NCBI RefSeq assembly: GCF_015355625.1
Contig: NZ_JACLAF010000007.1
Coordinates: 169,399 to 233,398 of the forward strand
Direction: 5' to 3'
Origin: Tamlana sp. I1
Lineage (GTDB): Bacteria > Bacteroidota > Bacteroidia > Flavobacteriales > Flavobacteriaceae
DNA: 64,000 nt
Positions within the stretch are counted from its first letter, which is position 1. Each line of letters starts with the position of its first letter. The notes beneath the pieces are model-generated. The model saw only the letters and a program-made list of their open reading frames with translations. It searched no databases and was not told the origin of the DNA. This document shows positions 7,744-16,212 of the stretch, piece after piece. A program made the position numbers and the translations under genes.

Positions 7744-8874
7744 ATGAATGATAAAAAAACACCTAGAAAAGGTTTCGTATTTAAAGAATATGAAGCACCT
7801 TTTCAATCGCCATTCGATAAACTTTTTGATATCTTCAAAGAATTAATCACGCATACTTCGGGCGATTTTGATGAAGCCATAAGTTGGCTACGCGAATTGG
7901 ATGTGGAATACAAATTAACAACTCCAGAATATACAGTTGATGATTTTATTGAAGACCTAAAAAAGAAAGGGTATATCAAAGAAGAAATCGATCCCGACGG
8001 AAAAAGCGGTGGTGTAAACATCACGGCAAAAACCGAACGCGCCATTAGGCAACAAGCCCTCGATCATATTTTTGGAAAAATAAAACGCAGCGGACAAGGC
8101 AATCATAAAAGTAAAAGCCCTGGCGTTGGTGACGAGCATACAGGCGATTTTCGAAACTATCAATTTGGTGATGCTTTAGATAAAGTGTCCATGACCGAAA
8201 GTTTAAAAAATGCGCAAATTAGTCACGGTATTGGTGATTTTACCTTATCGGAAGACGATTTAGTTGTTGAAGACACATTGCATAAATCGCAAATGAGCAC
8301 CGTACTCATGATCGATATTAGCCACAGTATGATTTTATACGGTGAAGATCGTATTACTCCAGCCAAAAAAGTAGCGATGGCATTAGCCGAACTAATTACT
8401 ACACGCTACCCAAAAGACACTTTGGATATTTTGGTTTTTGGAAACGATGCTTGGCAAATCGAAATTAAAGATTTACCCTATCTTAAAGTAGGACCGTATC
8501 ACACCAACACTGTCGCCGGACTACAACTTGCTATGGATTTGTTACGACGAAAACGAAATACAAACAAACAAATTTTTATGATAACCGATGGGAAACCAAG
8601 TTGTTTAAGACTTCCCGATGGCGAGTATTATAAAAACAGCATGGGGTTAGATGGATATATTGTTAATAAATGTTACGCCATGGCGCAGCAAGCCAGACGT
8701 TTGCATATTCCCATAACCACTTTTATGATTGCTCAAGACCCGTATTTAATGCAATTTGTTAGAGAGTTTACCCATGCCAACCAAGGCAAAGCTTTTTATA
8801 CAGGCATTAAAGGATTGGGGGAAATGATTTTTGAAGATTATGAAACGAATAGAAAGAAACGGATAAGGGGATAA
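7744..8874 (+). CDS. VWA-domain protein, partner of the ChlI/MoxR-like AAA+ ATPase
   Basis: A 376-residue soluble protein with no signal peptide. The N-terminal 180 residues are charged and of unknown fold. A von Willebrand A domain follows, with a complete metal-ion-dependent adhesion site: DISHS at 191-195, Thr at 254-256 (PYHTNT) and Asp at 282 (TDGKPS). VWA proteins of this type act with AAA+ partners, as ChlD with ChlI or VWA proteins with MoxR, in ATP-driven remodelling or metal insertion. The likely partner lies at 10151 beyond a repeat array. No other tetrapyrrole gene is present, so a true Mg-chelatase role is not supported. The substrate is unknown. Confidence 0.85.
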   Translation: MNDKKTPRKGFVFKEYEAPFQSPFDKLFDIFKELITHTSGDFDEAISWLRELDVEYKLTTPEYTVDDFIEDLKKKGYIKEEIDPDGKSGGVNITAKTERAIRQQALDHIFGKIKRSGQGNHKSKSPGVGDEHTGDFRNYQFGDALDKVSMTESLKNAQISHGIGDFTLSEDDLVVEDTLHKSQMSTVLMIDISHSMILYGEDRITPAKKVAMALAELITTRYPKDTLDILVFGNDAWQIEIKDLPYLKVGPYHTNTVAGLQLAMDLLRRKRNTNKQIFMITDGKPSCLRLPDGEYYKNSMGLDGYIVNKCYAMAQQARRLHIPITTFMIAQDPYLMQFVREFTHANQGKAFYTGIKGLGEMIFEDYETNRKKRIRG

Positions 8875-8980
8875 GTTAGAAGTTAAAAGTTAGAAGTTGA
8901 AAGTTAAAAGTAGGCGATAGGCTTTAAGTTTTATGCTGTAAGCAATATTCGAAACCAAAAAAACAAAAACCAAAAACTAA
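8875..8980. repeat. Short imperfect AAGTTAAAAGTTAG-type tandem sequence
   Basis: Directly after the VWA stop there are about four imperfect copies of a 7-10 base A/G/T unit (agaagttaaaagtt-like, 8877-8912), then A-rich sequence. It has no coding potential. A related run of low-complexity sequence lies at 10090-10140, on the other side of the repeat array. Confidence 0.5.
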
Positions 8981-9209
8981 ATTGAACTTGTTCCTTCCTT
9001 ATTTTAAGGGAGGTAGGTTCTGATGACAATCAGAAATCGGAGGGATAAAAGAAAACCGAAGGAATAAAAAACATATTAAATAAAACACCTCTTTCTTTTG
9101 ATTTTTTGTTAAAATCAAAATTCATTCTCCTCTTAAATTTAAGAGGAGAGCAAGTAGAATAAAAAGAGTCAAATCTAAAGAGAATTATCGAAGGTAAACT
9201 ATAATACAA
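8981..9209 (+). repeat. Palindromic repeat unit, copy 1 (no gene)
   Basis: A 229-bp unit starting ATTGAACTTGTTCC. It holds four inverted repeats in order: H1 at about 8993-9013, with a CCTTCC arm paired to GGGAGG; H2 around TTCTGAT/ATCAGAA; H3 at 9096-9120 with 10-bp arms; and H4, a perfect 22-bp palindrome at 9127-9148. Between H2 and H3 is about 45 bp of A-rich sequence where copy 3 carries a gene. Confidence 0.9.
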
Positions 9210-9438
9210 ATTGAACTTGTTCCTCCCTTATTTTAAGGGAGGTGGGTTCTGATGATAATCAGAATTCGGAGGGATAAAAGAAAATCGAAGGAATAAAAAA
9301 CATATTAAATAAAACACCTCTTTCTTCTGATTTTTTGTAAAAATCAAAATTCATTCTCCTCTTAAATTTAAGAGGAGAGCAAGTAGAATCAAAAGAGAAA
9401 AAGCAAAAGAGAATTATCGAAGTTAAACTAAAATACAA
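9210..9438 (+). repeat. Palindromic repeat unit, copy 2 (no gene)
   Basis: Head-to-tail with copy 1, again 229 bp and nearly identical. H1 is a perfect 9-bp stem with a 3-base loop (9222-9242), and H2 is a perfect 7-bp stem with a 4-base loop (9247-9264). H3 is partly degraded here, while H4 is intact. The A-rich join between H2 and H3 is the same as in copy 1 apart from single-base changes, so both derive from one gene-less ancestor. Confidence 0.9.
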
Positions 9439-10003
9439 ATTGAACTTGTTCCTTCTTTATTTTATGTGAGGTGGATTCTGATGACAATCAGAATTCGGAG
9501 GGTTAAAACAGAATATATGAAGCAAAAAATACACACTTTAAAACATCTCAAAGAGAAACGTTCTGATTTAAGACAATCATTAACTCCAGCCGAAGCATAT
9601 TTATGGAAACACTTAAAATCAAGACAGTTTGAAGGAAGAAGATTTAACCGGCAGCATAGTATAAAAAATTACATAGTTGATTTTTATTGTTCAAAAGAAA
9701 AATTAATAATAGAGTTAGACGGTGAAGTTCATAATAATGCGTTAGCTCTAGAAAAAGATAATGAGCGAACAAGGTTTTTAGAAGGGCTAGGATTTACAGT
9801 AATTAGATTTGAAAATAAAATGGTGTTTGAAAATTTAGCATCTGTTTTTATGGAGATAAAAGATAATTTTAAATAAAACACCTCTTTCTTTTGATTTTTT
9901 AGTTAAAATCAAAATTCATTCTCCTCTTAAATTTAAGAGGAGAGCGAGTAGAATCAAAAGAGTAAAATCAAAAGAGAAATACCGAAGTTAAACTAAAATA
10001 CAA
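9439..10003 (+). mobile_element. Palindromic repeat unit, copy 3, carrying a DUF559 gene
   Basis: The same unit as copies 1 and 2, but 565 bp long because a DUF559 gene lies between H2 and H3. The left arm (9439 to about 9510) has a decayed H1 but keeps H2. The right arm begins at the gene's own stop codon (AAATAAAACACCTC) and keeps H3 and H4. The length difference from the gene-less copies is 336 bp, a multiple of three. I interpret this as the autonomous form of a small palindrome-bounded element. Neither target-site duplication nor mobility can be shown from this window. Confidence 0.65.
9517..9876 (+). CDS. DUF559 (PD-(D/E)XK, Vsr-like) endonuclease-domain protein
   Basis: A 119-residue protein with the DUF559 pattern: TPAEAYLWKHLKSRQFEGRRF (about 25-45) followed by the nuclease core YIVDFYCSKEKLIIELDG and a C-terminal GLGFTVIRFENKMV segment. 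DUF559 belongs to the PD-(D/E)XK nuclease group related to the mismatch endonuclease Vsr; the Asp of VDFYC and Glu of IIELDG fit the active site. I start at the ATG at 9517. A longer frame back to 9466 only translates the H2 palindrome and is not protein-like. The gene is nested in a repeat unit and is unlikely to belong functionally to the flanking VWA/AAA genes. No in-cell function is established. Confidence 0.85.
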   Translation: MKQKIHTLKHLKEKRSDLRQSLTPAEAYLWKHLKSRQFEGRRFNRQHSIKNYIVDFYCSKEKLIIELDGEVHNNALALEKDNERTRFLEGLGFTVIRFENKMVFENLASVFMEIKDNFK

Positions 10004-10075
10004 ATTGAACTTGTTCCTCCCTTATTTTAAGGGAGGTGGATTCTGATGATAATCAGAATTCGGAGGGATAAAATA
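10004..10075 (+). repeat. Palindromic repeat unit, copy 4 (left half only)
   Basis: Only the left arm is present: the ATTGAACTTGTTCC start, a perfect H1, an intact H2 and the GGAGGGATAAAA segment. It then runs into unique A-rich sequence before the AAA+ gene. It shows that left and right halves can exist separately. Confidence 0.8.
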
Positions 10076-10150
10076 ATATAAATGGTGTAAAACACACAAG
10101 AGTAAGCACTAAAGGCTAAAAGCAAACAGCCAAAAGCAAAAAAGAAAAAC

Positions 10151-11617
10151 ATGAAAATAGAAACTATAAAAACACTTGGGGATTTAAAAAAGTCAGGCTA
10201 TCAGTCGAAGTCGATAAAGGACGAATTGAGGACTAATCTTATTCAGAAAATAAAAAACAAAGAAACCACTTTTGAAGGTGTTCACGGTTATGAAAACACC
10301 GTGATTCCTGAGTTGGAACGCGCTATTTTATCGCGACATAATATTAATTTATTAGGATTACGTGGTCAGGCAAAAACCAGATTGGCGCGTTTAATGTTAA
10401 ATTTGTTAGACGAATACATTCCGTATGTTTCAGGTTCCGAAATTAATGACGACCCTCTAAAACCCATTTCCAGATTTGCTATAGAATTGATTAAAGAAAA
10501 AGGAGATGATACGCCCATTTCATGGTTGCATCGCAGTGAACGTTTTGCTGAAAAATTAGCCACTCCAGATGTTACTGTAGCCGATATTATTGGCGATGTA
10601 GACCCAATAAAGGCTGCCAATTTAAAATTGAGTTACGCCGATGATCGTGTGATTCATTACGGCATGATTCCTAGGGCGAACCGCTGCATATTTGTTATTA
10701 ATGAGTTACCCGATTTACAAGCTAGAATTCAAGTGGCTTTATTTAATATTTTGCAAGAAGGCGATATTCAAATTCGCGGTTTTAAACTGCGATTGCCTTT
10801 AGATATTCAGTTTTTGTTTACCGCAAACCCTGAAGATTACACCAACAGAGGCAGTATTGTAACACCATTAAAAGATAGAATAGGTTCGCAAATTTTAACG
10901 CATTATCCTATAAATATTGAAACAGCAAGACAAATTACAGAGCAGGAAGCCAGGGTGGTTGAGAGTCAGAAATCCATGGTTGTTGTGCCAGATTTAGCAA
11001 GAGATTTGTTAGAGCAAATTGTTTTTGAGGCTAGAGAAAGCGAGTATATAGATGCTAAAAGCGGTGTAAGTGCACGTTTAAGTATTACAGCCTTAGAAAA
11101 TTTATTAAGTACTGCCGAACGTCGGGCTTTAATGACTGAAGAAACACATACCACGGTGCGTTTATCAGATTTTGTAGGCATCATACCTTCAATTACAGGA
11201 AAGGTTGAATTGGTTTACGAAGGCGAGCAAGAAGGAGCAGCTTTGGTGGCTTATAATTTAATAGGAGAAGCTGTTAAAAGTTTGTTTCCAGAGTTTTTCC
11301 CTAATATAGAGAAACTTCAAAAACAAGAAGAAGAAGGCGAGTATGACGATATTGTGTCTTGGTTTTTCAATTTGAAGGAAGGTTTTGAATTGCTTGACGA
11401 TTTAAGAGATAAAGAATACATGCGTTTACTCGATTCGGTTTCGCCTTTAGATGATTTATTAGCGAAATATCAACCTAATTTATCAAAAGAAGACAGCTAT
11501 TTTGTGAAAGAATTTGTGCTTTGGGCTTTAGTTGAATTTAAACAATTAAGCAAACACAGATTTACCGAAGGACTTCAATTTAAAGATCCGTATGGAAGTT
11601 TTATTAGTGGAATTTAA
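10151..11617 (+). CDS. ChlI/MoxR-like AAA+ ATPase
   Basis: A 488-residue AAA+ ATPase. The P-loop is GLRGQAKT (69-76), with Ala-Lys-Thr in place of the usual Gly-Lys-Ser/Thr, as seen in some ChlI-like proteins. Walker B is CIFVINELPD, sensor 1 falls in FTANPEDYTNRG, and an Arg-rich segment (PLKDRIGSQI) follows. The C-terminal 150 residues are helical and unassigned. With the VWA protein at 7744 it forms an AAA+/VWA pair of the ChlI-ChlD or MoxR-VWA type, expected to form an ATP-driven ring acting on an unknown protein. The two genes face the same way and were probably adjacent before the repeat array came between them. Confidence 0.88.
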   Translation: MKIETIKTLGDLKKSGYQSKSIKDELRTNLIQKIKNKETTFEGVHGYENTVIPELERAILSRHNINLLGLRGQAKTRLARLMLNLLDEYIPYVSGSEINDDPLKPISRFAIELIKEKGDDTPISWLHRSERFAEKLATPDVTVADIIGDVDPIKAANLKLSYADDRVIHYGMIPRANRCIFVINELPDLQARIQVALFNILQEGDIQIRGFKLRLPLDIQFLFTANPEDYTNRGSIVTPLKDRIGSQILTHYPINIETARQITEQEARVVESQKSMVVVPDLARDLLEQIVFEARESEYIDAKSGVSARLSITALENLLSTAERRALMTEETHTTVRLSDFVGIIPSITGKVELVYEGEQEGAALVAYNLIGEAVKSLFPEFFPNIEKLQKQEEEGEYDDIVSWFFNLKEGFELLDDLRDKEYMRLLDSVSPLDDLLAKYQPNLSKEDSYFVKEFVLWALVEFKQLSKHRFTEGLQFKDPYGSFISGI

Positions 11618-11844
11618 GATGTTTTTCAATTTTCATATTCATGATGTTCTGGACTTAAATTTTTAAATACATATTTTCAAGTCTGTTATTTTTTTATTCT
11701 GATAAAATAAATTCAGAATTCCATATCATATTCCGTTTTGGGTGGTTTTTGGTGATTTTTTACGTAAATTAAGCAAATAACCTTGTTTTTTTGGTTGTTT
11801 TTAGTGAAAATCAATCAAAATCACTCAAAATGTTTTTTTGATAT

Positions 11845-13929
11845 ATGGATACAAATCGTATTAAAAAGAGTCCTATCAAGCTCTTGTCTTTCGATATTGA
11901 TAACACTTTAATAGACTTCCATACCTATAAAAGTAATTTTCGGAAAATATGGAAAAAATATAAGCCGTCAGACCAAGTTATACTTACCTACAACACAGGA
12001 CGCTTAATAAATGATGTTTTAAACCTTATTGAAACTCGTGTATTGCCAAAGCCAGATTATATTATTTCTGGGGTAGGCACACATATTTACAACTATAAAA
12101 CCAAAAGTGTTGTAAAAGAATTTAGCGACGTTTTAGACGATGGGTGGAATTTAGATGCTGTAGAGGCTATTATAAAAGGCATAAAGCACCCAATAAGCGA
12201 CCAACCAACAAAATTTCAGCACGCTTACAAAAGAAGTTACTTTTTACATGATGCTTCGCCAGTACTTATTGAAAGTATAGAACAGGATTTTATCACTGCG
12301 AAAATGGACATCAATGTGGTGTATTCTGGAGATAAATTCTTGGATATTCTGCCAAAATGGGCCAATAAAGGCAATGCTTTGCAATGGCTTTTACGAACGT
12401 TAAATATAAGCCCTTGTGATGTTATTGTGGCAGGCGATAGTGGTAACGATTCCGCCATGTTCGATTTAAAAGATGTTAAAGGCATTGTTGTTGCCAATGC
12501 TCACGAAGAACTTTATCATTATACAAAACACCGCCAGGTTTATCACGCCGAAAAATGTCAGGGTGATGGTATTATTGAAGGCTTAATTTTTTACGAGGTG
12601 TTGCCTAAGGAAGCTGAGATTGATAGTAATATTGATCATAAAGATGATTTTTTTATTCAGCAAGAATTAAATCATATTGCTTCAGAAGATGAAGATGAAA
12701 AAATCGCATTAATCCGCGAAGGCTATGAGAAAGCTGTTGAGGCCCTCAAAAAAAATATAACGCCGTTAGGGTTTTCAGCGTGTTCGATTGCAGATAATGT
12801 TGCGCATGGTACCGACGAGAATTATTATAGTGTTTGGGCAAGAGACGGAGCCATCACTGTAATTGGTTCATTGCCGCTAATACACGATGAAGAAATTCAT
12901 AAATGCCAGCGTCAAACGCTTTTAACCTTATTTGAACACATTTCAAGAAACGGGCAAATTCCTTCAAACGTTCGCATAAAAGATAATGTTCCCGATTATT
13001 CAGGTGTTGGTGGTATTTGCTCTATTGATAGTGGTATTTGGGTGGTTATCGCATTTTACGAATATGTAAATGTGACAAAAGATATCGAGTTTCTTAGAAC
13101 ACACATCGACGACATTAAGAAAACCATGGTTTGGCTAGGTGCGCACGATAGTAACAACGATGCTTTATTGGAAATTCCAGAAGCGGGCGATTGGACCGAT
13201 TTATTTGGAAGAAGTTATAATATTCTGTACGACGAAATTTTATGGTACCGTGCTAATGTCTGTTTTGGTCGTATGCTAGAAATGTTAGGAGACTCCGAGC
13301 AAGCAGGCGAGTATATTCGTTGGTCGCAGGTTATTAAAAAAGAAATCGTTCAAAATTTTTGGCCGTCAACAAAACAACAAATGTTTAACGCCATTTCGTT
13401 TGCCGAAAAACAATTTACGCTAGGCGATACCTCCTATTTAATCGCACAAATTACGCCTTTCGATTTTAGTTGGCGCTGCGATACTTTAGGTAATATTTTA
13501 GCTTTTTTACATGGTACTATCGATGCCGAAAAGGCACACCAAACCTTCCGTTTTATGCTGGGGGTTGGGGTAAACGATCCTTTTCCGGTGGCCAATGTGT
13601 ACCCTGTAGTTACTCCTGGCGATCCCGATTGGCGCCCCTATTATACCGTGAATCTATTAAACCTACCTAACCATTATCACAACGGAGGTATTTGGCCTTT
13701 TGTGGGCGGTTTTTGGGTCAAGTTCGTCAACAAACTAGGGCTTAAAGAAATGGCGATTTCCGAATTGCACAAGCTTGCTTTAATTAATAAAGAAGGGATA
13801 AACGATGCTTGGGAATTTACCGAATGGGCACACGGAACCACAGGAAAACCCATGGGGAAAGCATATCAAGCCTGGTCGGCAGCACAGTACATTTCAGCTT
13901 GTCATGATTTAAAAATTATTAAAAAGTAA
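11845..13929 (+). CDS. Bifunctional HAD phosphatase / GH100-like glycosidase
   Basis: A 694-residue two-domain protein. The N-terminal 250 residues are a HAD phosphatase of the sucrose-phosphate-phosphatase kind: FDIDNTL (nucleophile D17, D19), YNTGR, KGNALQ and GDSGND. From about 285 to the end is an (alpha/alpha)6 glycosidase resembling GH100 neutral invertases: VWARDGA, ICSIDSGIW, EAGDWTDLFGRSY, ITPFDFSWRCDTLGN, HYHNGGIWP and GKAYQAWSAAQY. The fused activities would dephosphorylate a disaccharide phosphate and hydrolyse a disaccharide. The GT4 synthase and fructokinase downstream fit sucrose made and recycled in one pathway. Alternative substrates are mannosylfructose or another glucoside; database annotation may call the C-terminal half amylo-alpha-1,6-glucosidase. 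Confidence 0.8.
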   Translation: MDTNRIKKSPIKLLSFDIDNTLIDFHTYKSNFRKIWKKYKPSDQVILTYNTGRLINDVLNLIETRVLPKPDYIISGVGTHIYNYKTKSVVKEFSDVLDDGWNLDAVEAIIKGIKHPISDQPTKFQHAYKRSYFLHDASPVLIESIEQDFITAKMDINVVYSGDKFLDILPKWANKGNALQWLLRTLNISPCDVIVAGDSGNDSAMFDLKDVKGIVVANAHEELYHYTKHRQVYHAEKCQGDGIIEGLIFYEVLPKEAEIDSNIDHKDDFFIQQELNHIASEDEDEKIALIREGYEKAVEALKKNITPLGFSACSIADNVAHGTDENYYSVWARDGAITVIGSLPLIHDEEIHKCQRQTLLTLFEHISRNGQIPSNVRIKDNVPDYSGVGGICSIDSGIWVVIAFYEYVNVTKDIEFLRTHIDDIKKTMVWLGAHDSNNDALLEIPEAGDWTDLFGRSYNILYDEILWYRANVCFGRMLEMLGDSEQAGEYIRWSQVIKKEIVQNFWPSTKQQMFNAISFAEKQFTLGDTSYLIAQITPFDFSWRCDTLGNILAFLHGTIDAEKAHQTFRFMLGVGVNDPFPVANVYPVVTPGDPDWRPYYTVNLLNLPNHYHNGGIWPFVGGFWVKFVNKLGLKEMAISELHKLALINKEGINDAWEFTEWAHGTTGKPMGKAYQAWSAAQYISACHDLKIIKK

Positions 13930-14006
13930 CTAAAAATTTAAAAGGATGAATTGATAAATCAACATTAATAGAAATCACTTAATATTTAACCTAAAAATAC
14001 AAACAG

Positions 14007-15281
14007 ATGAAATCAATACTAATGATCTCGCTACATGGTTATGTAGCAGCAAACCCAGAACTAGGTAAACCCGATACAGGCGGACAAGTTGTTTATGTGT
14101 TAGAACTTGCCGATCGTTTTAGCCGATTAGGTAGAACGGTAGACTTGGTAACACGGCAATTTGAAGATCAGCCAGAATATGATCATGTAGATGAAAATTT
14201 TAGCGTTTGGCGCATCCCTTTTGGTGGTAAAAAGTTTATTAGAAAGGAAGATATGCACGATCATCTAAAAAAGTTTGTAACCAATACTTTAGCCGCTATA
14301 AAAAAAGAGCGCAAAAAATACGATATCGTTTATTCTCATTACTGGGATGCGGGTTGGGCAGGGCAGAAAATTGCCGAAGAACTTGGTATTTCTCATGTCC
14401 ATACACCACATTCTTTAGGCTGGTGGAAGCAGCATTCTATGGGTAGCGATATGGATGAAAAGGAAATGGAGAAAACCTATCGTTTTAAAGAACGTATCAG
14501 GAAAGAGTATTTTGTGTATCAAATGTGTAATTATGTAATTGCTACAACATTGCCTCAAGTCGATTTGTTGGTGCAGCAATATGATATGCTAACGCGTAAT
14601 TGTGGTATGATTCCTCCGGGGATTGATGAAAACCGTTTTTTTCCTGTACCGACTAAAGAAAATGATAAAATACGACAGAAATACGACATTCATCCCACAG
14701 ATATTTTGGCCTTAGGACGTATGGCGCATAATAAGGGCTACGATTTGTTAATTCAGGCTTTGCCTACCGTTTTTGAACTTTGTCCAGAGGCTCGATTAGT
14801 TGCCGCAGTTGGTGGTGAATCTAAACAAGATGAACAGGGCATTGAAAAATTACAAAAGTTAGCGAATGAGTTAGGGGTAGCCGATAAAATTAAGTGGAAA
14901 AATTATATTGCAGATGAAGATTTAGCCAACGTGTACCGCTCGGCAAATATTTTCGCAATGCCTTCAAGATACGAGCCTTTTGGAATGGTTGCCATTGAGG
15001 CTATGGCCTGTGGAACGCCTAGTGTGGTAACGGTTCATGGTGGTTTATATGATTTGATAGATTTTGGAAATCAAGCGCTTTTTGCCGATCCACATCGTCC
15101 TATTGAGTTTGGTGCCATGCTATCTATGCCTTTGCTTTATCCGAATTTAAGAAATGAATTGTCGGTTGAAGGTGCGCGTTTTGCGCGTCGAAATTTTGGT
15201 TGGACAGGTATTGCAAAACGAATTTTGGAAATTTTTAAAAACTCTATAAATCAGCGTACTATGGAGTCGAATATCTATTAA
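14007..15281 (+). CDS. GT4 glycosyltransferase, sucrose-phosphate-synthase-like
   Basis: A 424-residue GT-B fold enzyme. The N-terminus MISLHGYVAANPELGKPDTG is the sugar-phosphate acceptor loop of sucrose-phosphate synthases and mannosylfructose-phosphate synthase. HTPHSLGWWK and the retaining-GT signature EPFGMVAIE followed by ACGTPSV bind the nucleotide sugar. It should transfer a hexose from a nucleotide sugar to fructose 6-phosphate, and the phosphatase domain encoded 77 bp upstream would then remove the phosphate. It lacks the extra regulatory domains of plant enzymes. The donor, and so sucrose versus mannosylfructose, cannot be settled from sequence motifs alone. Confidence 0.82.
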   Translation: MKSILMISLHGYVAANPELGKPDTGGQVVYVLELADRFSRLGRTVDLVTRQFEDQPEYDHVDENFSVWRIPFGGKKFIRKEDMHDHLKKFVTNTLAAIKKERKKYDIVYSHYWDAGWAGQKIAEELGISHVHTPHSLGWWKQHSMGSDMDEKEMEKTYRFKERIRKEYFVYQMCNYVIATTLPQVDLLVQQYDMLTRNCGMIPPGIDENRFFPVPTKENDKIRQKYDIHPTDILALGRMAHNKGYDLLIQALPTVFELCPEARLVAAVGGESKQDEQGIEKLQKLANELGVADKIKWKNYIADEDLANVYRSANIFAMPSRYEPFGMVAIEAMACGTPSVVTVHGGLYDLIDFGNQALFADPHRPIEFGAMLSMPLLYPNLRNELSVEGARFARRNFGWTGIAKRILEIFKNSINQRTMESNIY

Positions 15282-15326
15282 AAAGGATTAATTTTATATG
15301 AAATTAGTATTCTAAAAATTAAAACT

Positions 15327-16211
15327 ATGTCGCATATTGTTTGTTTTGGTGAAGTGCTTTGGGATGTTTTTCCGAAGCATAAAAAAATAGGAGGCGCTCC
15401 GTTAAATGTGGCGCTTCGGTTGGCTGCATTTGAACATAAAGTTGCAATGATTAGTGCTGTAGGAACTGATGAGTTAGGCGAAGTTTTGTTGAAGTATGTA
15501 TCGGAAAATAATATCAACACGACTTACATTCAAAAGTTGGAAAGTTATAAAACAGGCGAGGTACAAGTCGTTTTAAACGCTAAAGGATCGGCAAGTTATA
15601 GCATAGAATATCCACGGGCATGGGATAAAATTAATTTAAAACAAGATGCTAAGTTAGCGGTTGAAGCTTCAGATGCTTTTGTTTTTGGAAGTTTAGTAAC
15701 TCGCGATGAACTTTCAAAACAAACCTTATTTGACCTGATTGAAGTAGCCAAATTTAGAGTGTTCGACCTTAATTTAAGACCGCCTTTTTACAATAAAGAA
15801 CTTTTAATTTATTTAATGAATAAGGCCAATTTTATAAAATTTAATGATGATGAACTCTATGAAGTTTGCCATTATTTAGGGTCTAAATATCATGGCTTAG
15901 AACAAAATTTAAGGTTTATAGCTCAAGAAACAAACACGAATCAAATTTGTGTTACTAAAGGGCAACATGGTGCCGTTTTATTGTATGAAAATCGTTTGTA
16001 TTATAACAGTGGTTATCAAATTCAAGTTCAGGATACGGTAGGTGCTGGCGATTCTTTTTTAGCTTCATTACTTAGTAAATTATTGAATAAAGTAGCGCCA
16101 CAAGACGCTGTAGATTTTGCTTGTGCGGTAGGGGCATTGGTTGCTCAGCGTGAAGGTGCAAACCCGCCATTATCTACTTTTGATATTGAAACTTTTATAA
16201 ACCCAGAGTGA
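15327..16211 (+). CDS. PfkB-family carbohydrate kinase, probable fructokinase
   Basis: A 294-residue ribokinase-like kinase with the N-terminal FGEVLWDVFPKHKKIGGAPL, typical of fructokinases, the substrate loop GGAPLNVA and the C-terminal PfkB signature DTVGAGDSFLASLL containing the catalytic Asp. Last in the three-gene sugar cluster (45-bp gap), it would phosphorylate fructose released by the GH100-like domain. Its stop lies one base from the end of the convergent YdeI-family gene, with no visible terminator between them. Confidence 0.88.
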   Translation: MSHIVCFGEVLWDVFPKHKKIGGAPLNVALRLAAFEHKVAMISAVGTDELGEVLLKYVSENNINTTYIQKLESYKTGEVQVVLNAKGSASYSIEYPRAWDKINLKQDAKLAVEASDAFVFGSLVTRDELSKQTLFDLIEVAKFRVFDLNLRPPFYNKELLIYLMNKANFIKFNDDELYEVCHYLGSKYHGLEQNLRFIAQETNTNQICVTKGQHGAVLLYENRLYYNSGYQIQVQDTVGAGDSFLASLLSKLLNKVAPQDAVDFACAVGALVAQREGANPPLSTFDIETFINPE

Positions 16212-16212
16212 A

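Noticed and set aside
9466..9516. Longer N-terminus for the DUF559 protein
   Set aside because: These codons only translate the H2 palindrome of the repeat arm; the family motif starts after the ATG at 9517.
8981..10075. Regular 229-bp repeats considered as a CRISPR array or a tandem satellite
   Set aside because: The units are far too long, contain no short spacers, and one carries a gene; no cas genes are nearby. A palindromic element array fits better.
7744..11617. Genuine magnesium chelatase (chlorophyll synthesis)
   Set aside because: Only ChlI/ChlD-like folds are present; no ChlH or other tetrapyrrole genes, and the organism type is non-photosynthetic.
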